Assembly (NCBI GenBank): GCA_018806985.1
Contig: JADANN010000452.1
Location: 186,001-250,000, forward strand
From: Angiostrongylus vasorum
Lineage: Eukaryota > Nematoda > Chromadorea > Rhabditida > Metastrongylidae
Direction of reading: 5' to 3'
DNA: 64,000 bases
Shown here in pieces: positions 22,140-35,245 of the stretch (position 1 is its first letter; each line of letters begins with the position of its first letter). The notes below the pieces were generated by a model. That model was not told the DNA's origin. It saw only the letters and a program-made list of their open reading frames with translations, and did no database searches. Position numbers and translations under genes: made by a program.

Positions 22140-24480
22140 CAAGGTAAAGAAGCCCGTCCATCATTGATCCTGGAACAGCAGTGGGGGGCCATAGCAGCGA
22201 CTAGGATAGGTTCGATGATTGAGGGATCCCGATAGCCGGTTAGTCGCGAGACTACGTGGCGAGTCACCAGGTGGCGGATAGGGGGGTTAATCGCGACCAA
22301 AAGCGACCTTTGCTTCCCTGAGAGGCAGATGAATCCAGGGAAGGACTCCCTATTTCTGCTGCGCCGATTTGGCACATATTTTTTGTATTTACGAGGGCGT
22401 ATTCATGCACGCGTGCGTGGGTGCATTCTAGTTTGTGCGGATTGCATTCTACGAGTCAATTCGGCCAAAAGCCTGCATTCAAGTGGCAGGGAAGTGTATG
22501 GGAGACGGTTGGGAGTCGCCTCTAACAAATAAGCTTCATGTCCACTCTGGCGGAGACTGGCAAGCTACCCGTGAGTATACCCAGCCCTCACGTTCAGAGC
22601 CGAGCAAGCTATACGTGGGTATCAAAAAGCTAAAAGCAGTAAAAGAAATGAGCCTTATTCCGCTGGCCCCGAAAGAGCCCCCCGATTCAGCAGAGTTGGG
22701 TAGGACGTATACGGAGAGGTTGCTAAAATCTCAGGGCCACTGGAAGCTGCCTAGATTGCAAACAATTGGGGTGACGATCTGTACCCACAATGCACGTACA
22801 CTTGCATCCGAATCATCGATAGAAGACTTGCTCATGCAAGAAGGAAGGATAAGGTACGACGTCATCGGCCTGCCCGAGACGAGAAGCTGGGACCCATTCA
22901 ACGTCGTCTGTGGCACCGGAGAAGAACTGTTCCTCGGAACATGCGACAGTAGAGGAGTCGGCGGCGTCGGCGTTCTCATTAACACGGGTTTGTCCATGAA
23001 CATTGATTCATTCGAACAACTAACAACTCGAATCGGACGTTTGCGATTAAAAAGATGTGGGTCAGTTCCTACCTTGACAATCTTCGTCGTTTACGCGCCG
23101 ACATCAAACTATGGCGAAGAAGAAGTCCAAGCGTTCTATGTGGGCTTGGAGAAGTTCTACAGACAAGACCATACATTCTTCAACTATCGCCCAATCTGCT
23201 TGCTGGCTGTGGTCTACAAACCTTTCACTCGAGTCATCGTAAACAGGATTACCAGAACACTGGACGAACGACAGCCACAGGGTTTCGAAAAGGATTTAGT
23301 ACGATGAACCACATCCACATGATAACAAGACTAATCGAAGTATCGCGAGTACAAAAGACCGCTCTGTCTCACTTTCATCGATTTAAAGAAGACCTTTGAT
23401 TCAATTGACATTGAAGCAGTCATGGAAGCCCTTGTCAAGGAGTGCCTACTCAGTACATAAAGATTCTTCGTGAGCTGTAGAAAAAATTTCACAACCAAGA
23501 TATCACCATTCTACAAAGATATTAACATTGACGTCAAAAGGGCGGTTAGGCAAACGATACCATCTCGCCAAAATTGTTTACTGCCGCCCTCCAAAACGTC
23601 ATACGAACATTGCAGTGGGATAATATGGGAGTGAAAATCGATCGTCAGTAGTTACACCATCTTCGCTTTGCTGATGACATCGTCCTTATAACACCAAACA
23701 TTAGCCAAGCGGAACGTATGCTTGCCGACTTTGGTAAAGCCTGTGGAAAGATTGGTATTCGACTAAATCTCACAAAAACGATGTTCATGAAGAACGGATT
23801 GGTTTCGTGTGCCCCATTCACGCTCAACGGAATGAATATCTCCGAATGTGTCTATCTAGGTCGGGAAATCAACTTGTTGAACGACTTAGCTCAGAGCTGA
23901 GCAGAAGGAAACGAGCGGCTTGGAGAGCTTTCAAGAGCATCGAGGATGTGGTGAAGAGAACAAAGAACACCCGACTCCGTGCCCACCTTTTCTACTCAAC
24001 GGTGCTTCCTGCCCTAACGTATGCGTCAGAAACTTGATCGCTGCGTAAGCACGATGAAAGATCACTCAGCGTTATCGAACGCGCAGTCCAAAGGACGATG
24101 CGAGGAGTATCCCGTTTTAGACAGCTAAGGGATGTGATCCGAAGCTCCGACTTGCGTCAACGATCAAAAATCAAGGATGCCGTTCTGTACGCCAAACAGT
24201 CGAAGATAAGGTGGGCCGGACAGGTAATGCGTATGAATGACAACCGATGGACAAGAGCCGTTAGTGACTGGATTCCTCGGGATGTCAAACGTACTGCAAG
24301 AAGACCACCGACCCGATGGTCAGAATTCTTCACCGGAAGCCTAGAAGAAAGATATGATACTCGACGAGTCCCTAGAGCGAGCAGAACCCGCTGGGCTACT
24401 CTTGCACGCGACACGGAAAAAGTGGAAGATTTACTGGCGCCGCTCGAGCTACTCGACGATCAACGGGACTCGGGGTGATA
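22140..24480 (+). mobile_element. RTE-clade LINE, internally deleted copy
   Basis: A GC-richer 5' part (22.14-22.43 kb) precedes an open frame at 22435-23307 encoding an apurinic-type endonuclease: [35 protein letters not shown]. It then jumps in frame into reverse transcriptase (NYRPICLLAVVYKPFTRVI), so the endonuclease C-terminus and the RT N-terminus are deleted. Downstream, in broken frames, come RFADDIVLITP (the (Y/F)xDD catalytic box, ~23.66 kb), GIRLNLTKTMFM, and the RTE C-terminal block RWAGQVMRMNDNRW with RRPPTRWSEFF ending at 24478. Not autonomous. Confidence 0.9.
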
Positions 24481-24639
24481 CAGGTCAATTTGCTGCTGTA
24501 TTTTGGAATCTGTGCGCCTTTGCAACAAGGTTATTTTTTGCACTTGAACAGCTCTCATCCAGGTGAACCTTCCACCTAAATCACGTTGAAGACATTCCAC
24601 TTCGCTAGTGTAGCTTCCATGAGTTCCATGACGTTTTTC

Positions 24640-24860
24640 GAGAGTTTCGCTTATTTCGATGTTCAGCGCACGTTAGTAGTTTCTTGACAGTTGCGCTCGG
24701 AAAACGCTTATTTCACGGTTTAACGCACGTTGGACGTTATCAAAGAGTTTCTCCCGGAAAACGCTTATTTCGAGGCTTAGGGCACGTTAAACCCTATTCG
24801 AGAGTTTCGCTCGGAAAACGCTTATTTGGCGGTTTAGCCATATTAGGAGTTTTCCGAGAA
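24640..24860 (+). repeat. 57-bp minisatellite next to the RTE 3' end
   Basis: About three to four imperfect copies of a 57 bp unit centred on GGAAAACGCTTATTTC. Since 57 is a multiple of 3, one frame stays open and repeats GKRLFxGLxHVxxYxRVS. No gene context supports translation. Confidence 0.75.
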
Positions 24861-25329
24861 CTCTGAAAAGCACTTTTTGCCGGTTTTTTCACTTCTTCAG
24901 CTCGTTCGTTTACAAAAACCTGTAAGCGTCTGACGAGATAATGGATGCTCCTTTACTTCGTGGTTCTGGAAAAATTATGTCCAATATTTCGAAAGACTTC
25001 CTGTCCTGTTCGTAGCTTTCAGTGATCGAGTTCTAATCAACTACAGATTCTAGGAAAAGTCACGGATTTGGGCTTCTACATCGTCCTTGAGCGGTTGGTT
25101 ACCTTTTCATTCCTGCTTTCGTTTCTGATTTCGGTTTTAACATCTCTCTGCATCAACTACTAGGAAGACGGAAAGAAGCATCCGTCGGAGAAAACATACC
25201 TCACTCGAATCCACATCGTGGTGAAGACCTGGGTACGCATTTACAAGGTTAGCTCAAGACTCCAGGGAGGACCAAGTTGCACAACCACCAATACGCCAGC
25301 TTTCAGTACCACGCACACTAGGTGCTCCC

Positions 25330-28300
25330 GTTTATGACTTCAGATGGTGAGACGACTGGTGAGAGGCCACAAAAATCTCGGGTTAGGCAGGACGTCATTG
25401 GAACCGGATCTGAGGATAACACGCACGACACGCCATGGAGATTGTTTCTTACTATGCACGTATAATGCCAGAACACTCTCCACAGACGCCGATCTTCACG
25501 CCCTTCTTGTAGCTGCAGATCGCATTAAATTTCATGTGATTGCACTACAAGAAACAAACAAGAAGACCGACATTTGCCAACTAAGAAGCGGGACCCTTGT
25601 GATCCATGGAGGAAAGGTCCCGTCACGAAATGTCGGCGGCGTAGGCTTTGTCGTCCACCCGTCCATAGTCCACCTCGTCGATTAATACGAGATCCTTTCC
25701 ACTCGCATAGCCGTCCTCCATGTTCAACTGACGCGTCATAAGAAGATCGCAGTCATCTGCTACTCATCAACCGGCGCAGCTGATGATTACGAATTAGATG
25801 CATTCTATTATTAGCTGGAATAAGTTATCCCCCAATGATAAAGCATATCATAAGTTTGTTGTCGGAGACTTCAATGACAGAATAGGAATGGCCAACGGGG
25901 ACGAGTACAGGATCGGAAATTTTGGATCAGAAGAAAGAAATGAGAATGTAAACCGTCTCGTAGGACTCCTGTCTGCAGCATCTCTTCCATGGAAACTCGC
26001 TTCTCCAGCTTTCAGTCTCCCTAACTGCGCGAGACATCGACCACATTCTGACAAATAGAAGATGTACTTGACACATCGGTAGTCCGGTCATTCTGTCTGG
26101 TTCCGATCACCGCCTTCTTCGCGCGAAAATTCGATTCAGCCGTGAGCTAGAAGAAAGTTCTCTTCATCGTCCGCGAGGACAAAGTCTAGCTGTATACGAC
26201 CAGAACATTCTGAACGAAGTCTTATCCAAGCGTGATTGGCAGATTAAAGAATACCCAACCAAAGACTACGAGCTGCTTGTCGAAGGACTAAAAAGCTGTA
26301 CGGAATTCGCCTCAGTTTCTCAAGCATATTAAAGGGAGCATGTGGCGCAGTGGTTGGAGGCGCCACTGCGACACACATGTGGAATCGATCCCCACGCCCA
26401 TGGCCCAGCAAGCCTTCCATCCCCCGGGGTCGGCAAATTGGTACCAGATTTGCCTGGGAGGATAGCAGCACAGGCTCGATATATTGGCAGGCCACCGCGA
26501 GATTGTAAAGGCCAGATGTGCATTCAGTCACCTCCAACGATAATTAATGAAGTCGAATGCATGGCGCATCCCTCAGGGGATTGATCAACGCCGAGAGCGT
26601 TATCCTTTTTATCATCCTCATGCAAGAAGATAGGATCGTATCTCCATTACTACTAAAGAATTGCTCGAAAAGAGAAGGAAACTGAAGTTTGATCCTTTGC
26701 AGGAAGATCTACATCTTTACAAGCAGAAGAAACAACTGGAAGCGGCAGAGAAAAGAAGCAGCCTGAAAAGATGTCGTGAGGACTTGTGTGAGTAAAATGT
26801 TCCGCTGTCAGCTCTGATGAAGGAGGATGGGATCTTCAAAACTTCCCGCCACGATATGGAATTAATAGCAGAAATGTTCTACACCAACCTTTTCTGTTCC
26901 AAAATCCCCGTCCCAGATCCTAATATCCTTGTTGGAGAAAAACGATCTGCGTCGGAGGTTCGAGTTGCGACAGAAAGCATGAAAAGAGGCACCACCCGAT
27001 AATGTTAGCACCGACTTTCTTGAAGCTGGAAGCCACAATTTACATATAATTCTCGCAAACCATATGAGAGCCTGCCTCCAAAAGGGAAAAAAATCTCAGA
27101 CCAGTGGAGGACGTCGCGCATGGTCATCCTGCCCAAGAAAGGAGACCGAAGGGATCTTCGTAACTATCGTCCCATATGCTTGTTGAGTGTACTCTACAAG
27201 CTCTTCACGAAGATTATCCTCTCGCGCATATCAAGGACATTGGATAAGGCACAACCAGTCGAGAAAATAGGATTTCGGAAACGATTTTACTGTATGGACC
27301 ACATCCGAACAGTGTCCAGGGTCAGAAGTTTGTCGGTAATACCACCTACCTCTAGTCCCAACCTTTGTCGATTATGAAAGAGCGCTAGCCAATAGCGAAA
27401 CGAATGCAATCCTATCAGCGCTCGTCGAGCAAGGAGTAGACCCGTCCTACATAAGAACTCTGTCTGACTGTTATCGAAACTGCACACGAAAATACAGCTT
27501 TTCCATCGATCTCTTACTGTACCCATATGAAAAAGGGGTTCGACAGGGCGACACAATATCGCCAAAGCTGTTCATTGCCGCACTACAGTGGATGATGAAA
27601 TCACTCGATTGGGATGAGAAAGGCATACGTATAAATGGAATATTCCTGTCATACTCTCTGAAGAAGTACCAGCGAAGCACAGACGATGATCAACGAGCTC
27701 AACGAAGAGCGAAAAAAGATCGGACTACGCATAAATCGAAAGAAGACCCAGTTCATGAAAATCCCATGGTTCGAAGGAGAAAAAATAGAATTGAATGGCT
27801 CTCTGACTGCAGAGACCACCTCATACGTTTACCTTCGGCGATCAGTGAGCATGGAAAACAACATGAAGGAGGAACTAGACAGAAGAAGGAGAGCAGCTTG
27901 GGCCACATTCGAGCCTCAAAGAAGCCACCGACCAACTGAACGACCTGAAAATCTGCGCTTATCTCTTCGATTCTACGGTCATCCCAGCGCTCTGTTATGC
28001 TGCAGAAACGTGGGTTGATACTTTAAATACGTCAAGAATGCTTCGCACTACTCACAAAGCGCTTGAGCGATGTCTTCTGAAGTATAACCGGCACTCTCAA
28101 TATCTAGCCGGAATGCTAAGCTATGATCTTCGATATCTGTTACATCTTCGAGATCCAGGAGAATATACACCGATAGCGAAACATAGATGGGCCGGTCACA
28201 TAATGAGAATAACAGACGACAGATGGACGAAAAGAACTGTAGAGTGGACTCCACGAGAATGCAAACGTCCTCTAGGACGGCCACCTTCACGTTATGCGGG

Positions 28301-28395
28301 CGTGTTCATAAACAGAGTTAATCAGCTGTACCCGCAGCTGCAGTTATTTTACAGATCACGGTATAAGAGTCGCCTGCGCCACCATGCTCGAATAA
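25330..28395 (+). mobile_element. RTE-clade LINE, decayed copy with nested SINE
   Basis: Endonuclease part: [39 protein letters not shown], then KFVVGDFNDRIGMANG, with a stop after HLVD. RT part: RTSRMVILPKKGDRRDL, NYRPICLLSVLYKLFTKII, GVRQGDTISPKLFIAALQW. The FADD region is damaged or deleted near 27.67 kb. The C-terminal block RWAGHIMRITDDRW with RPLGRPPSRYAGVF ends near 28.3 kb. A SINE-A at 26.33-26.62 kb interrupts it. It belongs to a different subfamily from the 22 kb copy, since residues differ throughout. Confidence 0.9.
26333..26618 (+). repeat. SINE-A nested in RTE
   Basis: Complete SINE-A (head GCATGTGGCGCAGTGGTTGG) inserted after the RTE segment encoding CTEFASVSQ; RTE coding sequence resumes immediately downstream. 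The SINE is therefore younger than this RTE copy. Confidence 0.88.
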
Positions 28396-28396
28396 A

Positions 28397-28500
28397 ACTA
28401 CCACCATGGACGGCGACTGCGAGGGAAAGGAACGAATGGCAAATGTGGCTGGGGGTCCGCACAACTCGTGAAGACGGACCGTCCAAGTGTCCAAGTAAAT
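28397..28500 (-). repeat. repeat D, ~100 bp terminal fragment
   Basis: Only the terminus with TTGGACACTTGGACGGTCC (minus strand) and adjacent sequence is present, fused to the RTE 3' end. Confidence 0.65.
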
Positions 28501-28662
28501 AAGAAAAATCACCCTCTGCCTTAATCGTCAATAGTGGGAGCAAGAGACAGATCCCCAGTTTTTTCAGTTCAAAAAACTAACCACAAGGTGCATATTTCTT
28601 TCCTTCTTTTGTTGATACTACGCATTTCTGATATCAAGAATTGCCCTCTCCCCCCCGAAACG

Positions 28663-28773
28663 ATGGTGTTCCGCAATTTATTCTTTGTGTTCGTAGCTGC
28701 TACGGTTACGTTGGAAACAGTAGGAATTTCAAGCTTAGGTTTTAACTCTTCCGAAGATTCGATTTCTAAATGA
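28663..28773 (+). CDS. possible first exon or tiny secreted peptide
   Basis: A 36-residue frame starting MVFRNLFFVFVAATVTLE, which scores by eye as a signal peptide, then a short polar tail ending in SEDSISK. No family is recognised and no downstream exon was found. It may be the first exon of a longer secreted protein or a chance frame. Confidence 0.25.
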   Translation: MVFRNLFFVFVAATVTLETVGISSLGFNSSEDSISK

Positions 28774-31080
28774 ATCTAAACTTCAAACAATATTAAGTTT
28801 TTACAGCGAAAATTGATGGAGCTAAGAAGGTGAAGTTCTCAACTTTTCAACTGATCCATTAATCCAGAAATTTTAGTCCCCGTTATTACTAAACGAGCAC
28901 GATCGCTAGGGGTGTTAAATATGGAAAGATTAATTCTACATCATTGAGATGAAAGGCCACCAGTAAATCTACAAAAAATGTGCTCAATCTTTATTTAAGA
29001 TGTCATACGCTAATATTTATTTGTTGTAAAAAGTTCTCATAGTAGCTGGATAACTCCAGTTAAAACCACTTGAGCCAGTAGTTACCGACCATCACCCACC
29101 ATGGAGGATTAGCCCATTTGTCATCCATGTTGGAGAACGGAGACGGACCTGTTTTGCATCGTCCGCTTACAAGCTTCATTGTCCCCTTCGAGGTTGTTGT
29201 TGGCAAAGGGTCTGTCGAAGTGAAACGGTGACCCGGTGACGGCTGAAGTGTAACCCACCGGCGCACGCCAGGTAAACGAGCGCTAGAAATAGTTCTAACT
29301 GTATTCTAAACAGATCCCTGTTCTTTTATTTCTACTGTAAATTCACTAGGGAACTCAGCCTATATCGTTTATTGGTCTCATTCACCGAAATTCTATTTTT
29401 ATTAAAAATCATCGCACAAAAGTCTCATTATCACTCCCAGTTTAACAGGTCGCCTTTGAGAAATAATGTGAGCATAATAAAGGTCTTTGTTATTATTTTT
29501 AATTAACGTCAGCAAGGATATAATTTTGATGAGAGCTAAATGACTTGAAGTTGTTCCACATTACTTGCATTACTAGAGTAAAATTGATCATTGAATGACA
29601 TCAGCAAAATTACCCATCTGCGTCTATCGTGCAGCAAAGCTCCCTTTAATCTCCGCTTGTTAAGGGACTACGAAAGGCTACAGATATTTTGCACTCATCT
29701 ATTTAAATTCCTCTGGTTTTCACGAAAAAATGATAACGGAGTGGTCTGGTGAAATCTGCGCTGGTGGAAGCTAAGGTTTCGGTGCAGATGTCACTCGCCT
29801 GTTCAACTTGGACGCACTGTTATTAGGGAATGAACCCATCTCTTAATAATGCTAGATGGCACTTCGATACCCAGGAACACCTATCGTCCACGTTAAGCTG
29901 GTGAGTCGCTGGTGAGCACCTCCCTCTGATCTCCCACAGTCCTCGAATATAGATAAGTGAAGATCGAGCTGAAACTCACAATCATGGACTCGTAGCCACA
30001 TATCATTATTGACTGACGGATGCGTTTACTTTGCGAAAGGCAGCAGAAATCCTTGAACCAAATAAAAGGTATGACACGTATGCTTGGTAGAGATGAGTAT
30101 CAGGTAAAATATGCTCATTAAAAGTGTCTTGAAAGTCTGGTTTCAGAACGGTTGGTAAGTCTTGAAGTTCCGTATCATCCACAAGGAACATTCCACAATG
30201 GGAAAGTTCCGCCACCAAGTATTCTTGCGTAGGTGTGTAACGTTCGTTGAACTCAGCTAAGTTCCGAAGAGTAACGATAGAATGTATGGTCAGAAAACAA
30301 ACGATTAAGTGCTTTTGAAGGCATTTGGTTACGGGTTAAAGAGATTGCCATTTCGATATTATTGAGTACGTTAAACTGCCTTTTCCATAGAATTAACTAC
30401 TTTCTTGTGGATCAGCTTCGAAATGCATTTCAGGCGACTGTAGCGATGAAATTGAAGGTAACATCCACACCGCCGCACTGGTAGCTGTGGATGTTCTGGA
30501 TCAACACCTCATTCTTAATAGCATCCTTGAACGCAGTGGTGCAATCGAAGAATAAAAAGCGTGATTAGTTTTATTTGAAGAACCCTTTTGATGGGAATTC
30601 TGTCCATTGAACAATTTTGGCGATGTGGCGTCGTTTTTTTTGTTTACTTAAACACGATATGACAAGGCTGATTTTATTAGGGAGAGACAAATAACGACTA
30701 TACGTGGGCTTCTGCTTGATCATCCGATGAGAAGGCCGTTATGGGGAAGCAAATACACGATCACTAGAAGAAGACGCCATGGTCAGGTGTAATAGACGGC
30801 TCGAGATAGTTGCTACGTTGGTGTTCCTCCTCTGATGAAACTTACCTCATTAATGTCAGTTATATTCTCGTCGACCATGTTTTCCAGGAATTTTGATGGA
30901 GGTTATGACCAAAGAAATTTGTGCAAGGTGCTCTCTATTGGGGTTGCTCATAAGCGGTGATAACATAAGAGGGTCTCAGTAAATAAGCTACACTCAAGTG
31001 AAGGTATTTCTAGAACTCGAAGCTTTTAGCTTGATGAACGCTGGAGTGATTTAGTATAGTTAGGCCACGTACAACTACAT
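28774..31080. other. intergenic, no gene recognised
   Basis: Mostly AT-rich. A less AT-rich stretch at 29.06-29.28 kb has an open minus-strand frame rich in Pro/Thr/Trp but lacks splice context. A short remnant resembling repeat D may lie near 29.87 kb. Confidence 0.4.
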
Positions 31081-31169
31081 TTCAATTGACCATTATAATA
31101 ATGATGGAAGAGGTAAGGAGCAAGAATTACTCATTCGCAGTCAATGCTTTGCGTTACTTCCTCGTTTTT

Positions 31170-31556
31170 CAACTAGGATACTTAGATCGATACTTGGACG
31201 GCCCGTCCTCACTAGTTGTGCGGGCTCCAGCAAAATCACCATTTTTTTCGGAGTTTTGCTGGGCTTAGCCATTATGATTCCCTGGAGTCCTGAGGTCAGC
31301 ATGGCCATAGTCTGCCCCCAGGTCTTCATCACCACAGTCAGTCACCGGTCTTTGTGGATCAAAGGGATATTTACCACCATGTGATTACTTTGATACTAGG
31401 ACGTTAGTGGATCCGAGTATTGGTTTAAGGCTTCCTAATGGAAGCTCCGGACTCATTCTCAGCTTGGGAGACCCTGCCGGGGGATTTCCCCGCTGTTCAT
31501 CCCGGCCCGACACCCAGGAACACCTCCCAGCTACGAGGTGGCAATAAACCGTTGAG
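31170..31556 (+). repeat. repeat D copy, near full length
   Basis: Starts with TACTTGGACGGCCCGTCCTC and ends at GGTGGCAATAAACCGTTGAG; about 80 percent identical by eye to other copies. Confidence 0.85.
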
Positions 31557-31729
31557 ATGGGTTTTTCAAGGAGCTCCGAAAACTTTTAAGCTCTCTGGAA
31601 TTTTATCATCTTCAGTCTAGGTAAACAATTTCGGTCTAAGTATAACTACACTGTAAATGAATAAACAAAAAGTGCCTACATACGCATTTTTCTTAGTTGC
31701 TTACAGGACCTGCCCTCACTAAAGGTGAA

Positions 31730-33260
31730 CCGTCAGAATATTTTCAATTTTGCCTGTATTTTACTGATTCTGCAAGACTTTTTTTCAGGTCCGGACTAAA
31801 CAGCTTCGGCGATATTCTGTCACCTTGTCGGCAACTTATTTGAGAGGCTCAAATGAGGCCTTAGCTTGTTTCCTTCTCCTGTCTGATTCCACGCTCATGT
31901 TGTGCTCCATGTTCATTGATAGCCCAAGGTATATGTCCGAGGAGCGTACTTACAATCAGAGAACCATTCAGTTCAATTTGTTCGCCTTCGTACCAGGGGG
32001 TTTTCATGAACTGGATCTTCTTCCGATTTGTACGTAGTCCGATCTTTTCTCCCTCTTCGTTGAGCTCGTTGATAATCGTCTGTGCTTCGCTGGTACTTCT
32101 TCAGAGAGTATGACAGGGAATATTCCATCTATACGTATGCCTTTCTCATCCCAATCGAGTGATTTCATTATCCACTGCAGTGAAGCACTAAACAGCTTTG
32201 GCGATACTGTGTCACTTTGTCGAACTCTTTTCGTATGGGTATGGTAGAAAGTTGATGGGAAAACTTTATTTTACTAGTGCAGTTCCCACAACAGTCAGGC
32301 AGAGTTCTGATTTATGACGGGTCCACTGTATGGTCGACGAACGCTGATAGGATTGCATTTGTTTTGACACTGTCTGACGTTCTATCATGATCAACAAAAG
32401 TTAGAACTAGGAGCAGGTGGTATTCCCGACAAACTTCAATTACCCTTGACACAGTTTGTGCGTGGTCTGTGGAGCAAAACCCTTGTCGAAATCCTGCGTA
32501 ATCCACTGGTTGCGCCTCATCCAATGTTCTTGATTTACACGACTGGATAATCTTGGTGAAGAGCTTGTAGATAACACAAACAATTATATCGGACAATAAA
32601 TAAGGAGATTCCTTCTGTCACCTTTCTCGGACAAGATGACAATACGTGACATTTGGTCTGGGATTATTTTCTTTCAAAGGTAGGCTCGCCCTTTTTTAAC
32701 GGTTTCTACCTCAACTTGAACGTAAGAGGGAAGGATCTTATGTGGTTTTTCTCCAGCTGGGATTCAGGGTGTGAAACAGGGGAATATGGGACGGAAATGG
32801 TTGATGTAGAACTTCTCCGTTATTAATTTCACATCATAGCCGGAATTTTTGGTGATCTCGTCTTCGTTCATAAGGGCTGACAACGAAACCCTTTACTCAC
32901 ACAAGTCCCGACGACGTTGTTTTTTAGACTCGTTCTTTTTCTCTGTTGGTTCCACTAGTTTCTTGTTTCTCTACCGATGTAGGTCTTTCTGCAAAGCTCT
33001 TCTGCACCTGGCATTTATTATTGGCCGTGTTAAATGTGTTGCAGTAGGATCAAGCTTCAGCTTCCTTCTCTTGTCGAGCAACTCCTTAGTGACAATGGAG
33101 TTGCGATGTGATTTTCTTGTTTAAGGAATTCAGGCAAATTCGTCAAAGCTTTTGATTCCTTCGACAAGCAGCTCGTAGTCTTCGATCGGGTCTTCTGAGC
33201 AATTTGATCCTCCCTGTTGTCCTCTCTGGCTTTGCACAGGGTTATTCAAGTCTTCACCAC
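31730..33260 (-). mobile_element. RTE-clade LINE remnant
   Basis: Minus-strand fragments in order: DYELLVEGIKSFDEFA (33.13-33.2 kb), a linker equivalent to the plus-strand copy at 26.6 kb, an RT segment VIYKLFTKIIQSCKSRTLD then YAGFRQGFCSTDHAQT near 32.5 kb, then the thumb region. It has many stops and frameshifts and is closest to the 25.3 kb subfamily. Confidence 0.78.
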
Positions 33261-33261
33261 G

Positions 33262-34585
33262 GTGTGGATCTGGGAGAAGCATTTCTTCGGCAACGATTCC
33301 TTCACTCAGTGTTCCTACTAGTTGATTCGGATACGATGTCGAAAACGAAATCAAAAAAACGAAATTAGGGATGGACAAATGACTGACCGCTCAAGTACGA
33401 TTTAAGAAGCCGAAACAGATGTAATCAAAATACATACAGGAGATTCTTAGTTGATTCATTCTTCGAGAACCAGTAGAAAATAAATCGAAAGCGCTACACA
33501 ACTGGAAATATCATGTTATGAAAAGCGTTTACGGCAGATAGACGAGAACAGCAGTAGAGCAGACCTTAATCGGATACAAGTATTTTCCTTAAATGACGAT
33601 ATACAGGATGGTTAATCTGCTTGTGGCCTAGGTCAAAACTCGCCGAACGTGATTTTTGAGCACCACATAGTGGTCCATAAAGAAGTTGGCATGTGTGGGA
33701 CAAGGTAATCTACGATGGCAGGAGAAGCGGTGGGTTCGTAAGTGAACTGTGGCTCGAAGATGATGAGACTGAAGATCGGGAATTCGAATATCGAAACAGA
33801 TGTGTTTCCAGGAGCATTTCGCCGTCAATGTTAATTTTGGTGCTGAAATATTCAAAAAAATGCGTAAAGAATTTTGTAGACGAAGAACAAGTTGTATTTG
33901 AACGAATGAGAGAGTGAAGAAGTAAGGGGCTAAAGTTTTGTCGTGAATTCCTTTGTGATCTTTGTGTGCTTGAGATATTTTCACCAATCCACTCTGGAGG
34001 GAGATTTTAATCTTAATTAACTTAATGATTAACGTATCACAAGGCTGGGCCTCTTAAATCATCGAAGACTCTTGGAGATGGGCCATTCGACTAGCCGTGT
34101 TGATAAAATACAGTAGTTACTGTAATAATTGCATTTGACGTTTATGCTTTTTTTTGTTCTTCGCTGATGTTGCCAGAGGCCTCAGTGGACTCTAAGCTCG
34201 TATCGGCTTCATTACTGTTCATTTTAATGTCACTTCTGATTCTACAATATTCATGGGTAGTAATACATGCGGAGGTTGTGGTTGATTCTGTGTGCTATGC
34301 CGTAAGGTATTTTTTAGATATCTATTTTTCGACTGTGTAGCATGTAACCTTTAAAACACGGATTACTTGGGAATGGACTTTTTAGCGTTTATTGTAAAAC
34401 CTTTGTTAAAACCTTTTGTTTATTGTTTTTTTACATTAATATAGTACAAAGGACTTCGGAGGTTCTTCAGGACTTTTTTCTACGGGCCCTTTTTGTCTTC
34501 GCCTTTTTGAAACTTTTTTGGGTCCTGAAAATGTTCAAATAATCTCTGTCTTTTCACTAACTATCTATTTTTTCCATGGGCACGG
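33262..34585. other. intergenic, no gene recognised
   Basis: Low-complexity AT-rich sequence with short overlapping frames only; no splice-supported exon seen. Confidence 0.4.
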
Positions 34586-34589
34586 TATT

Positions 34590-34800
34590 ATGTGAAGTAC
34601 AACCACAACGATGCTGAGATACTTGCAAAATTCCCGCCCCCCCACCTCACCCCCCAGGGCAGAATCAAACCAGCGATTACCCTTTCCGAGGTTTCACATG
34701 TTTCTCACTGCACCACCGATGCCATTGTTTTCCCTCAGCTTTTTACCCCAACGGTGCCGTCAGCAATTATATTGTCAACGGGAAAGATCTGGAGAGTACA
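34590..34800 (+). repeat. SINE-B, diverged copy
   Basis: Has the shared block ACAACGATGCTGAGATACTTG followed by a minus-strand tRNA-like head (B-box-like GGTTTGATTCTGCC). Family membership comes from the block common to the copies at 1.4 and 46.7 kb. Confidence 0.55.
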
Positions 34801-34871
34801 AATCAGCACTGAACACATGTACGCTGAAGCTGCAGTCGAAATCACAATTTTCAACCTCTTATTTACTGCTA

Positions 34872-35245
34872 GGGGCGGATAGCACAGTGGTGGTGCTGTC
34901 CGTCATCATGAGCATGATGCTTATTCGATTCCGCTCCGGGCCAACCAAGCTTCTCGTCCCTCCGGGGTTGGGATATTGGTAACGGACTTGTCTGGGAAGA
35001 AAAAATCACTCTCTGCAGTCCATTTGGGAACGCTCCAGCCCGGCTGTCTGAGGACTCCAGGGAGAATGGCTGAGTTAGTATTCCACGATAATCAAGATGA
35101 AATGAAAATCCTCAAGCAGCAAGGGAAGCCACGTGTAAAGTTGGAAGATCTTCGTGGACAATGGATGCCAGAAAACGAATTGAATGTGAGAGGTGATGGG
35201 ATCCGCACAGCAGTAGACGTGAGGATGGATCAAGTAAAACGTAAA
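34872..35245 (+). repeat. SINE-C, best-preserved copy
   Basis: Head GCGGATAGCACAGTGGTGG (A box) and TTCGATTCCGC (B box), then the body with CCCTCCGGGGTTGGGATATT and CCCGGCTGTCTGAGGACTC, ending near GTAAAACGTAAAAAAAG. A useful reference for the family. Confidence 0.88.

Noticed and set aside
29060..29266. Pro/Thr/Trp-rich minus-strand frame in a less AT-rich patch
   Set aside because: No splice signals or start context and no recognised domain; base composition alone is not enough.
33628..33987. 119-codon minus-strand frame with PTHANFFMDHY
   Set aside because: No acceptor or donor in phase, no family match and low-complexity surroundings; probably chance.
34871..34945. tRNA gene candidate with A and B boxes
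   Set aside because: The boxes belong to the head of a SINE-C; no full cloverleaf or acceptor stem is formed and the same head recurs in other copies.
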